This document shows, piece after piece, positions 1 through 6,682 of a DNA stretch of 34,385 nt. The stretch is from Halobacteroidaceae bacterium. GTDB taxonomy: Bacteria > Bacillota > Halanaerobiia > B1SED10-174. The DNA lies in the NCBI GenBank assembly GCA_003554585.1, contig PWGV01000078.1, positions 1 through 34,385 of the forward strand. The letters are read 5' to 3'. The notes beneath the pieces are model-generated. The model did no database searches, had not been told where the DNA came from, and saw only the letters and a program-made list of their open reading frames with translations. A program made the position numbers and the translations under genes. Position 1 is the stretch's first letter, and the number at the start of each line of letters is the position of its first letter.

Positions 1-387
1 CTTCGCAAAATGGGTATCGGGATCATCACCCCGGAAAATATCGGCAAAAATAATTTGCGAAAAATGTCCCGCCGTTTACCCCAGAATTTCTTTTGGTATT
101 ACAGCAACAGGGCTGCCTGGAGTGCTCTCCACTTAATGGAAAAAACAAGAAATATTGACGGGATAATTCATGTGACTGCTTTTGGTTGTGGCCCTGATGC
201 AATGCTCAACAAAATACTTGAACTTGAAGCCAAAAACCATAACCAGCTTCCCTTCCTTTCAGTGAGTATTGATGAACATTCAGGGGAAGCCGGAATTTTG
301 ACCCGACTGGAGGCCTATGTAGATATGCTTGTTCACAAAAAAGCCGTGAAGGGAGAAAAGTTAAATGAAGGGATACCTGGGAATTGA
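1..387 (+). CDS. Acyl-CoA dehydratase activase-related protein (DUF2229-like), C-terminal part only
   Basis: The reading frame is already open at base 1, so this is the C-terminal ~128 residues of a gene that starts outside the window. The segment HVTAFGCGPDAM followed by a SIDEHSGEAG...TRLEAYVDM tail is typical of the DUF2229/HgdB-like proteins that accompany 2-hydroxyacyl-CoA dehydratase activases. The gene two places downstream ends in a similar tail (FIDEQTGQAG...TRLEAFVDL), so the two are paralogous. The conserved Cys in FGCGP could ligate an Fe-S cluster; that is inferred from the family. The activase gene begins 23 bases before this stop, so translation is probably coupled. The substrate of these cassettes is unknown. 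Confidence 0.8.
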   Translation, partial: LRKMGIGIITPENIGKNNLRKMSRRLPQNFFWYYSNRAAWSALHLMEKTRNIDGIIHVTAFGCGPDAMLNKILELEAKNHNQLPFLSVSIDEHSGEAGILTRLEAYVDMLVHKKAVKGEKLNEGIPGN

Positions 388-1339
388 CGTTGGCTCGGTA
401 AGTACCAACCTGGTAATTATTGATGAAAATGATAATCTCCTGACCTCCCAATACCTCAGGACAAGAGGGCAACCCATCACGGCTGTCCAGAAGGGTATCC
501 ATAAAACAGGCCAGGATATCCCCGAAAATATTGAAATTTCGGGGGTTGCAACTACAGGAAGCGCCCGGCGCCTGGCCGGAGTAATTGCTGGTGCAGATAC
601 AGTAAAAAACGAAATTACGGCCCACGCTGTTGCAGCAACCCACGTTGTTCCCGATGTGCAAACCGTTTTAGAAATCGGAGGACAGGACTCCAAGATCATT
701 ATTATCCGCAATGGTGTGGTTGTTGATTTTGCAATGAATACTGTCTGTGCTGCTGGAACAGGTTCCTTCCTTGAGCATCAAGCCGCCCGTTTAAATATAC
801 CAATAGAGGAATTTGGAGAACTCGCCTTAAAAAGCAACCAACCCGTCCGCATAGCCGGACGTTGTTCTGTTTTTGCTGAATCAGACATGATCCACAAACA
901 ACAAACCGGACACAGTTTTCCTGACATTATCGCCGGGTTAAGCGAAGCTCTTGTTCGGAACTACCTGAATAATGTGGGCAAGGGAAAGGATATTCTCCCC
1001 CCGATTGTTTTCCAGGGAGGAGTTGCAGCCAACCCCGGAATTAAAGCTTCTTTTGCAAAGGCCCTGGGGGAAGAAATAACAATCCCCCCGCACTTCAATG
1101 TGATGGGAGCACTGGGAGCAGCTTTAATTGCCAAACGCCTGATGGCTCAAAGTGATAAACCAACCCGGTTTTTAGGTTTCGAATTAAGCGACTTCCAGTA
1201 TGAAGCCAGCAGTTTTGAATGTACAGATTGTCCCAACAACTGCGAAATTGTAAATATTATGGCCGAGGGGGAACTTTTAGCTCGCTGGGGTAGTCGTTGC
1301 AGTAAGTGGGATCAACTGGAAGAAAAAAGAACGGGGTGA
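365..1339 (+). CDS. Acyl-CoA dehydratase activase (BcrA/BadF/BzdQ/HgdC family ATPase)
   Basis: This 324-residue ASKHA-fold ATPase should inject an electron into a partner 2-hydroxyacyl-CoA dehydratase-like protein at the cost of ATP. Visible motifs are the N-terminal phosphate loop GIDVGSVST (residues 6-14), GGQDSK, the cluster-binding signatures VCAAGTGSF and AGRCSVFAESD with one Cys each (bridging 4Fe-4S cluster of the dimer), and GGVAANPG. Beyond the usual ~260-residue activase core there is a Cys-rich tail (ECTDCPNNCEI, then SRCSKW), which suggests an additional metal or Fe-S site. It overlaps the upstream gene by 23 bases and is followed 7 bases later by a DUF2229-like gene. No classical dehydratase subunits or acyl-CoA metabolism genes are visible in the window, so the pathway cannot be assigned. 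Confidence 0.88.
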   Translation: MKGYLGIDVGSVSTNLVIIDENDNLLTSQYLRTRGQPITAVQKGIHKTGQDIPENIEISGVATTGSARRLAGVIAGADTVKNEITAHAVAATHVVPDVQTVLEIGGQDSKIIIIRNGVVVDFAMNTVCAAGTGSFLEHQAARLNIPIEEFGELALKSNQPVRIAGRCSVFAESDMIHKQQTGHSFPDIIAGLSEALVRNYLNNVGKGKDILPPIVFQGGVAANPGIKASFAKALGEEITIPPHFNVMGALGAALIAKRLMAQSDKPTRFLGFELSDFQYEASSFECTDCPNNCEIVNIMAEGELLARWGSRCSKWDQLEEKRTG

Positions 1340-1346
1340 GTTAATA

Positions 1347-2420
1347 ATGCGCGTAACCTACGCCCACATGGGAACCTCAACTATTGTTTTTAAATCAATG
1401 CTGGAGGAAATTGGCCATGAAGTAATCTCTCCTCCCCGTCCAACCCCCAAAACTCTCTCTCTGGGAGTCCAGTATGCTCCTGAATTTGCCTGTATCCCTT
1501 TCAAGCTGGTTTTAGGAACTTATTTGGAAACTCTGCCCAAGGGGGTAGAAATGATTGTCAGCGCCGGGGGTTATGGACCCTGCCGGGCTGGCTTTTATGG
1601 AGAACTACACCGGCGAATCCTTAAGGAAATGGGTTACAATCCCCAGTTTATTTTCTTTTTCCCTCCCTTAAAAAAACCCGCTGACTTTTTTAAAAAAATA
1701 CTTAAGTTAAAAAAAGGCGGCTCCTGGGGGGATTTTTTCCGTTCAGTCCGTAATGGTTTTGCCAAATTAAAATCCATAGACGACATTGAAATAAAAAGCC
1801 ACGAAGCCAGAGCAAGAGAATTAAACCGGGGTGACACGAGCCGGGCTTTCCGAAAAGGTATTGAATACCTGGAAGAAGCCCGTAGTCCAAAAGAAATTGA
1901 AGAAGCCCACCTGGAAGGATTAAAAGAGTTGGAGAAAGTTCCCCAGAACCTGGATTTTGAACCCTTAAAAGTAGGAATAATTGGGGAAATATATGTCCAA
2001 CTTGAACCAGCGGCGAATTTTTACCTGGAAGAAACCCTGGGCCACATGGGAGTAATTCCCCGTCGGACCATTTTTCTGACCAGTTTTACCCGCCGCGATG
2101 TTGTGGCCCACGGCGAACGGGAAGCCAAGGAAAGAGCCCAGCCTTACATTCCTTTAGTCATAGGCGGACATGGACAGAACAGCGTTGGAGATGTTGTCCA
2201 TTTCGCCGAGAAAGGGTTTCACGGTATAGTCCAACTGGCTCCCTTTACATGCATTCCCGAAATTGTCGCCAAAAGCATCATGCCTCATTTGAGCAAAGTT
2301 AATGGTATCCCAGTCCTAACCTTTTTCATCGACGAACAAACCGGCCAGGCAGGTGTAGAAACACGATTGGAAGCCTTTGTTGACCTGATGACCCAGCAGA
2401 GAAATAATTTTTCAGCATAA
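1347..2420 (+). CDS. Acyl-CoA dehydratase activase-related protein (DUF2229/HgdB-like)
   Basis: A full-length 357-residue protein of the family found next to CoA-dehydratase activases. It begins VTYAHMGTST, contains PEFACIPFKLVLGTYLE and GGYGPCRAGFYGE (Cys residues suited to Fe-S ligation), and ends with PFTCIPEIVAKSIMP and a FIDEQTGQAG...TRLEAFVDL tail shared with the partial gene at the window start. The likely role is the electron-accepting partner or catalytic unit served by the preceding ATPase. That is inference from the family and from the tight three-gene arrangement; no biochemical function is established for this subgroup. A bidirectional terminator begins inside its stop codon. Confidence 0.82.
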   Translation: MRVTYAHMGTSTIVFKSMLEEIGHEVISPPRPTPKTLSLGVQYAPEFACIPFKLVLGTYLETLPKGVEMIVSAGGYGPCRAGFYGELHRRILKEMGYNPQFIFFFPPLKKPADFFKKILKLKKGGSWGDFFRSVRNGFAKLKSIDDIEIKSHEARARELNRGDTSRAFRKGIEYLEEARSPKEIEEAHLEGLKELEKVPQNLDFEPLKVGIIGEIYVQLEPAANFYLEETLGHMGVIPRRTIFLTSFTRRDVVAHGEREAKERAQPYIPLVIGGHGQNSVGDVVHFAEKGFHGIVQLAPFTCIPEIVAKSIMPHLSKVNGIPVLTFFIDEQTGQAGVETRLEAFVDLMTQQRNNFSA

Positions 2421-2445
2421 AAAAAGCCCACCCGGGCTTTTTTTT
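2419..2445. terminator. Bidirectional rho-independent terminator
   Basis: An 11-bp stem (seven A-T pairs plus GCCC/GGGC) closes on loop ACCC. It is flanked by a run of A on the left and a run of T on the right, so it can stop transcription from both the + strand activase cluster and the convergent feoB operon. It overlaps the stop codons of both convergent genes. Confidence 0.9.
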
Positions 2446-4216
2446 AAAATATCAGTTCTAAAATTCTGGCCAGAAGGCCTCCTGTCAAAAAAGCAGTTGC
2501 CACAGTGACCAGCAAAATCAGTGCGGCCATTTTAAGGCTAAATTCGCGGGCCAGGGTTGCCAAGACCGCTATACAGGGAACATAAAACAGGGCTACAACC
2601 GCCCCGACCAGTAATTGGATCTGGGTCAAACCCATTTCAACCAGGGGCAAAACGGCAAGCTCCCTGCGAACAATTCCCAAAACCAGGGGAACCGCAGCCT
2701 CCTGGGGCAATCGAAGCCATTGTTCGATTAAGGGACTGAGAATTCTTCCTACAAAAACCAGGATTCCAGTTTCATAAAAGAGGGAAGCAACTCCCACTGC
2801 CATAACCATGGGGACCGCCCCATTAAAAATGTAACCCTTGATTCGAATTATTACTTTTCTCACAAGAAATCGAGGCCGGGGAAATAATAGTTCCGGGATT
2901 TCCAGGACTGTATCCATTCTTTTCCCGGGCAGCAGGCGATCCATGACCAGGCCGGCAACAAACATTGCCAGAATGGAAAAAGCAAAAAGGGCCAGTACAA
3001 CAAGGATAGAAACTTCTGCTAAAAGGGCGAAAAAAGCCCCGGATTGAGAAATACAGGGAACGGCGAGAGAAATCATCGTGGATATCATGATCCGTTCCTT
3101 TTTTGATTCCAGGGCCCTTGTTCCCAGTATACCCGGTATGGCACAGCCGTAACCCAAAAGAAGAGGGATTATATTCGAGCCACGCAGGCCAATTTTCGCC
3201 ATTATTCCATCCAGCAAAATCCCAAACCGGGGAAGGTAACCGCTATCCTCCAAAACACTCAAAGCTAAATAAAAGGAGAGCACATAGGGGAAAACCAGGG
3301 CCAGAGGCCATTCCAATCCTTTGATCAAAAATCCATATTCTCCTATTAAAATGTTCCGGAAAATCCCGGGAGCAATAATCCCCTCCACACCATAAATTAG
3401 CGGGGGGAAAACCAGTTCCCGGAAAAATGGCAAAAGAATATACTGGCGGAGTCCCATCCCCAACCCAATAATAATCGCAAAAATCAGGGATAGAATAACT
3501 ATAGCCAGGGGTAAACCAGGCCAGGGATTTGTTAACCACCGGTCCAGTTTTTGTCTTTTTGTTTCTCGAGGTTTGTTGTTCCCAATTTTCTGTGCTTTCC
3601 GGGCTAGTTTTTCTGCTTCTTCCCAGCGCTGAAAGCTATTTTCTGGCTGGAGCCCGCTAGGAACAGGTGCCGAGATAATTTTTTCCCGAACAGATTCCAG
3701 GCCCTGGTTGGTCAAAGCAACCGTTTCGATTACGGGGATTCCCAGATCGCTTTCCAGGGATTTACCATCGGTAAAATATCCCCTTTCGCGGGCCAGGTCA
3801 GTCCGGTTAATAGCAACCACGGTAGGAAGTTGAAATTCAAGGACTTGGTACAGGAGGTAAAGGCCACTTTCGAGGCTATTGGCATCCAGAACACAAATAA
3901 TTCCCGCAGGCCGCTGTTTTAACATATCCACGGCTACTTTTTCTGCAGGATTGGTGGCATCAAGGGTGTAGGTCCCAGGCACATCAATCAGGTCATATTG
4001 AAACCCACCGATGACCATCCGACCTCGGGAAAATTCAACAGTTGTCCCGGCATAATTTCCCACGCTGGCTTCCAGGCCGGTAAAACAGTTAAAAAAAACA
4101 CTTTTACCCACGTTCGGAGGGCCAATTAAAAGAATTGATTTTTCACCTGGTTTAAATTTTTCGGGTTTTTGGCCACAGTGGTATCTTTTTCTATTACGAT
4201 TCTTATTGCCGCTCAA
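2444..4216 (-). CDS. feoB: FeoB-family ferrous iron transporter (short form)
   Basis: A membrane GTPase-permease expected to import Fe2+. The N-terminal G domain shows G1 GPPNVGKS (32-39), G3 DVPG (78-81) and a G4 variant NRTD (137-140, usually NxxD). The helical permease follows, with the Cys-containing segments GYGCAIPGILGTRALES and LAVPCISQSG, and near the C terminus YVPCIAVLATLAREF. At 590 residues it is shorter than many FeoB proteins (~700-770), and no soluble FeoC-like tail is seen. The start is TTG, two bases after the upstream stop, with a weak GGTGAG site, so it is probably translationally coupled. It is last in the operon. Some FeoB-like branches may carry other metals, so specificity is inferred from the Fur-like box and the FeoA domain next door. 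Confidence 0.88.
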   Translation of the reverse strand: MSGNKNRNRKRYHCGQKPEKFKPGEKSILLIGPPNVGKSVFFNCFTGLEASVGNYAGTTVEFSRGRMVIGGFQYDLIDVPGTYTLDATNPAEKVAVDMLKQRPAGIICVLDANSLESGLYLLYQVLEFQLPTVVAINRTDLARERGYFTDGKSLESDLGIPVIETVALTNQGLESVREKIISAPVPSGLQPENSFQRWEEAEKLARKAQKIGNNKPRETKRQKLDRWLTNPWPGLPLAIVILSLIFAIIIGLGMGLRQYILLPFFRELVFPPLIYGVEGIIAPGIFRNILIGEYGFLIKGLEWPLALVFPYVLSFYLALSVLEDSGYLPRFGILLDGIMAKIGLRGSNIIPLLLGYGCAIPGILGTRALESKKERIMISTMISLAVPCISQSGAFFALLAEVSILVVLALFAFSILAMFVAGLVMDRLLPGKRMDTVLEIPELLFPRPRFLVRKVIIRIKGYIFNGAVPMVMAVGVASLFYETGILVFVGRILSPLIEQWLRLPQEAAVPLVLGIVRRELAVLPLVEMGLTQIQLLVGAVVALFYVPCIAVLATLAREFSLKMAALILLVTVATAFLTGGLLARILELIF

Positions 4217-4218
4217 CT

Positions 4219-5022
4219 TTACTCACCGCCCTGAACCTCAATCATTTGCGCAAGGTCAAAACCCAGGGCTACTTTCCGACCATCTACGAGGGCCAGGAAA
4301 GGCCCATTGAAATATTGTCGTCCTTTCAGGCATACCATTTTCCCCGGCCGAAGTCCCAGGGCAGGCAATAAAGGATGGGGAGGAACGCTTTTAATAATTA
4401 ATTCTTCGCCAAAACCTGCTTCAGTCAGATTTTTAACCTTACAGCTTGAAATACAAAGAGATTCTTTCCCCAGTTTCTCTTTAATCCGGGAAAAAATAGG
4501 AACGGGCAATTTCTGGGGCTGCACACCGCTATAGAATAACTTCAGAAAGCCTCTGGGATTGCGGAAAACAACCTTCCCTCTGGCACCCATCTCGGCGATT
4601 GCCTTCTGCAGGACACTGTCTTTTGGTTCTACGTGCAGGGAAACAAAAACCCGGTCGAATTCCCCGTAATCCACTCTATGCCCATCAATTAATTTCAGGT
4701 CAACCTTCTCTTTTAAACCTAATTTCTCCAGGACATAACCTGCCCTTTCCAGGGCCTGCGGATCATTATCAATGGCTTCCACCTTACAGCCCTGTTTGGC
4801 GAGCATAATCGCAGAAAAGGGGTACGGACCACACCCTACCTGAATAACCCGCATACCTGGTTGGATACCGGCTATTTTTATTTCCTTTTCAACTAGTTTT
4901 TGATAAAAAACCCTGTGATAAACTTTACCAAATGCCGGAAAACTTGCCCCCAAAAATTCAAATCCCTGGATCATTTTCAGCAGGTTTTCATGCAGTAATT
5001 TTTTTTGGTGTTTTTCTTTCAT
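4219..5022 (-). CDS. Nicotianamine-synthase-like SAM-dependent enzyme fused to a C-terminal FeoA domain
   Basis: The protein has 267 residues. Residues ~50-195 form a Rossmann SAM-binding domain: VGCGPYPFSAI (62-72, motif I), an acidic AIDNDP (83-88, end of strand 2) and a FDRVFVSLHVEPKD segment (122-135). The layout, including the GPxPxSAI-type loop and the following 'all basic' FRNPRG, resembles nicotianamine synthase-type aminobutanoyl transferases more than ordinary methyltransferases. Residues ~199-263 match FeoA, the SH3-like partner of FeoB: LTEAGFGEELII, ALGLRPGKMV, NGPFLALVDGR, LAQMIEV. There is no separate feoA in the operon, so this fusion probably supplies it. The ATG has a strong GGGGAGG site and overlaps the upstream gene by 35 bases. 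The enzymatic activity is not established: methyltransfer and aminobutanoyl transfer are both possible. Confidence 0.8.
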   Translation of the reverse strand: MKEKHQKKLLHENLLKMIQGFEFLGASFPAFGKVYHRVFYQKLVEKEIKIAGIQPGMRVIQVGCGPYPFSAIMLAKQGCKVEAIDNDPQALERAGYVLEKLGLKEKVDLKLIDGHRVDYGEFDRVFVSLHVEPKDSVLQKAIAEMGARGKVVFRNPRGFLKLFYSGVQPQKLPVPIFSRIKEKLGKESLCISSCKVKNLTEAGFGEELIIKSVPPHPLLPALGLRPGKMVCLKGRQYFNGPFLALVDGRKVALGFDLAQMIEVQGGE

Positions 5023-5989
5023 TTTCCTTACCTCCCCTTAAAAAACCCTGTTCTCCGTAATTTTTCAAAGTTATTATTGTCGCAAAACCTGACCAGATAA
5101 GTGGGATCCAAAAAGTTATAATTCTTGAAAGCAGGACCAATCCCAGACCTTCTACGAAGGGGATCCCGTTCAAATTTAAAATAAAAGCTAGAGTTCCTTC
5201 ATACGTCCCGATCCCTCCCGGAGAAAGGGGAAGCATGCTGATCAAATAAGCCAGAAAAGTAGCAGTACTGACCAGGAGAAAATCAATTTCCATATTCAAA
5301 AGCCGGCTCAAAAAAAATACCTTAACGGGGTAAAGAGACCAGATCAAAATAGATATCGCAAACATTCTTAAAAAGGATACCTGCTCTCTCCTTTCCCGGA
5401 CAGAACCAATCATTCTCCAAATAAAATCTCTAATTTTGCCAAATACCTCGAACCTGGTCTCTGAAACATCCTGGTTCCATTTTTTGAAAAGTAACCAGGA
5501 GAAAACCAAAAGCAAAACCACCGGGGATAAAAAGCTCCAGTATAAAAAGGTGGGTATTGAATAATTGAGAACTCCTGCAAGCAAGACCAGGCCAAGAATA
5601 AACAGAAAAGGAAGCAGTGAAACAAACTTGTGAACCAGCAAAACTCCTGTGAGATCTGCATAAGTTCTCCCCGTCTTTTGCCTGAGTAGAAAAATCTTAA
5701 CACCCTCTCCCCCCAGTTTTACCGAGGGAGTTACACTTTCTACAAAACTTCCCACAAGATTTATTGAAAAAACTTCCCGCAGGGTAGGACTTTTCTCTCT
5801 ATCAGCTAAAAGGTGTCGCCACTGGTATGCTCCAAGGAGAAGGGTGAAAACCTGCAGGCTGAGTATAATTAAGAGCCAAAGGAAAGGGACTTGGCCCCAG
5901 GCAGATACAATTTCAGCCCACCCTTCCCTGAAGGCAAAAATCATTAGAAGAATTACCCCTACCATACCCAGAACAGTTTTTTTAGCCAT
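4988..5989 (-). CDS. UPF0104 / LPG-synthase-type flippase-like integral membrane protein
   Basis: A polytopic membrane protein of 333 residues with about eight hydrophobic segments, of the lysylphosphatidylglycerol synthase transmembrane (flippase-like, YbhN) family. Family hallmarks are LGGEGVKIFLL-type sequence near the first third and PLSPGGIGTYEG near the end. I chose the ATG at 5989, one base after the preceding stop, over an in-frame TTG at 6025. The gene sits between two nicotianamine-synthase-like genes and is coupled to both. A role in moving a small molecule or lipid product of the neighbouring enzymes is a guess from context only. The family has no MprF-type catalytic domain here. 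Confidence 0.8.
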   Translation of the reverse strand: MAKKTVLGMVGVILLMIFAFREGWAEIVSAWGQVPFLWLLIILSLQVFTLLLGAYQWRHLLADREKSPTLREVFSINLVGSFVESVTPSVKLGGEGVKIFLLRQKTGRTYADLTGVLLVHKFVSLLPFLFILGLVLLAGVLNYSIPTFLYWSFLSPVVLLLVFSWLLFKKWNQDVSETRFEVFGKIRDFIWRMIGSVRERREQVSFLRMFAISILIWSLYPVKVFFLSRLLNMEIDFLLVSTATFLAYLISMLPLSPGGIGTYEGTLAFILNLNGIPFVEGLGLVLLSRIITFWIPLIWSGFATIITLKNYGEQGFLRGGKENERKTPKKITA

Positions 5990-5990
5990 A

Positions 5991-6542
5991 TTAAACCGCT
6001 TTCCGGAATAAAACCGACTTTCCAAAAGTTATCATTGCTTGCCTGACTTCTTTTTCTGGTTTGTACTTTTGGGGTACTGGGTCATAATTGGTAGAAAAAG
6101 TTTTTCGGGGGACCCTCATCACCAGGCGAGCTCCCACTTGAGCATTACTAAAAAAATTATCGATTATTTCCCCCTTGGGTTCAGCCTGGAGTGCAGTTAC
6201 TATCACGGAATAATCAGAAAGGTCAATAAAGGCTCCATTCCCCTCTATTAACCTGATCTGCTTAAGTCCTGCTTTCTTCAAGAGTTCCCCGGCTTTTTGT
6301 AAAGCGGGAAGATCAATATCAAGGGCTGAAACCGGGCAACCGGTAATCTTTTGAAGAAAAATTGCTGTAAAGGGAATTGCTCCACAGCCAAGACTTAAAA
6401 TTCGATCTCCTGCCCTAATCCCTGCCAGCCCTGCTTCTCTTTTGACAATAAAACGGTAGGGTGAGGAATATATTTTTTGCATTAATGGACTAATTGTCCA
6501 TGTTTTTTCCAGTAACTGAACTGCTCTGGGAAGTGAAACCAT
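5991..6542 (-). CDS. Nicotianamine-synthase-like Rossmann SAM-binding protein (stand-alone)
   Basis: A 183-residue protein, first gene of the Fe operon. The SAM-binding core shows LGCGAIPFTAIF (51-62), the acidic ALDIDLPA (73-80) and a TALQAEPKG strand-4 region (117-124), each alignable with the FeoA-fused protein two genes downstream (VGCGPYPFSAI, AIDNDPQA, SLHVEPKD). The two are therefore diverged paralogues; this one lacks the FeoA domain. The start is the ATG at 6542, seven bases after a perfect AAAGGAGG site; a longer in-frame ORF from 6578 runs through the Fur-like operator and is rejected. It could be an active synthase, or half of a hetero-complex with the fused copy. Both ideas are inference. 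Confidence 0.75.
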   Translation of the reverse strand: MVSLPRAVQLLEKTWTISPLMQKIYSSPYRFIVKREAGLAGIRAGDRILSLGCGAIPFTAIFLQKITGCPVSALDIDLPALQKAGELLKKAGLKQIRLIEGNGAFIDLSDYSVIVTALQAEPKGEIIDNFFSNAQVGARLVMRVPRKTFSTNYDPVPQKYKPEKEVRQAMITFGKSVLFRKAV

Positions 6543-6557
6543 AGGTTTTCCTCCTTT

Positions 6558-6576
6558 GAAAATGAAAATCATCCTC
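6558..6576 (-). promoter_or_regulatory. Fur-box-like operator of the feo operon
   Basis: Read on the minus strand, GAGGATGATTTTCATTTTC matches 14 of 19 positions of the classical Fur consensus GATAATGATAATCATTATC. Its core TGATTTTCATTTTCA fits 11 of 14 fixed positions of the 7-1-7 form. It lies just downstream of the -10 element and upstream of the Shine-Dalgarno site, where a bound repressor would block transcription. Iron (or another metal) repression of the operon is the expected consequence. Confidence 0.7.
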
Positions 6577-6584
6577 ATTTAATA

Positions 6585-6613
6585 ATTCTACCTCATTTTT
6601 TTATCTCCTGCAA
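6585..6613 (-). promoter_or_regulatory. Sigma-A-type promoter of the feo operon
   Basis: On the minus strand the -35 element is TTGCAG (6608-6613) and the -10 is TAGAAT (6585-6590), separated by exactly 17 bases. The Fur-like box begins 9 bases after the -10. The predicted leader is short (about 35-40 bases) and ends in a strong ribosome binding site. Confidence 0.65.
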
Positions 6614-6652
6614 ACAAAAAAATTCCCGCATATTTTTTTCTTCTCCGAAAAG

Positions 6653-6675
6653 AAAAAACCCCGCGATTAGCGGGG
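6653..6675 (-). terminator. Rho-independent terminator of the epimerase-hydrolase operon
   Basis: On the minus strand CCCCGC (6-bp stem) closes over loop TAATC with GCGGGG and is followed by six T residues. It lies 8 bases past the stop of the serine hydrolase and insulates it from the feo promoter. Confidence 0.88.
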
Positions 6676-6682
6676 CTTTAAA

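Noticed and set aside
206-711. Two minus-strand ORFs (206-661 and 361-711) opposite the activase genes, and similar antisense ORFs across the window
   Set aside because: They are mirror frames of well-supported genes, with no ribosome binding sites or recognisable domains.
6543-6578. Longer start for the first feo-operon gene
   Set aside because: It would translate the Fur-like operator and bypass the perfect AAAGGAGG site located correctly for the ATG at 6542.
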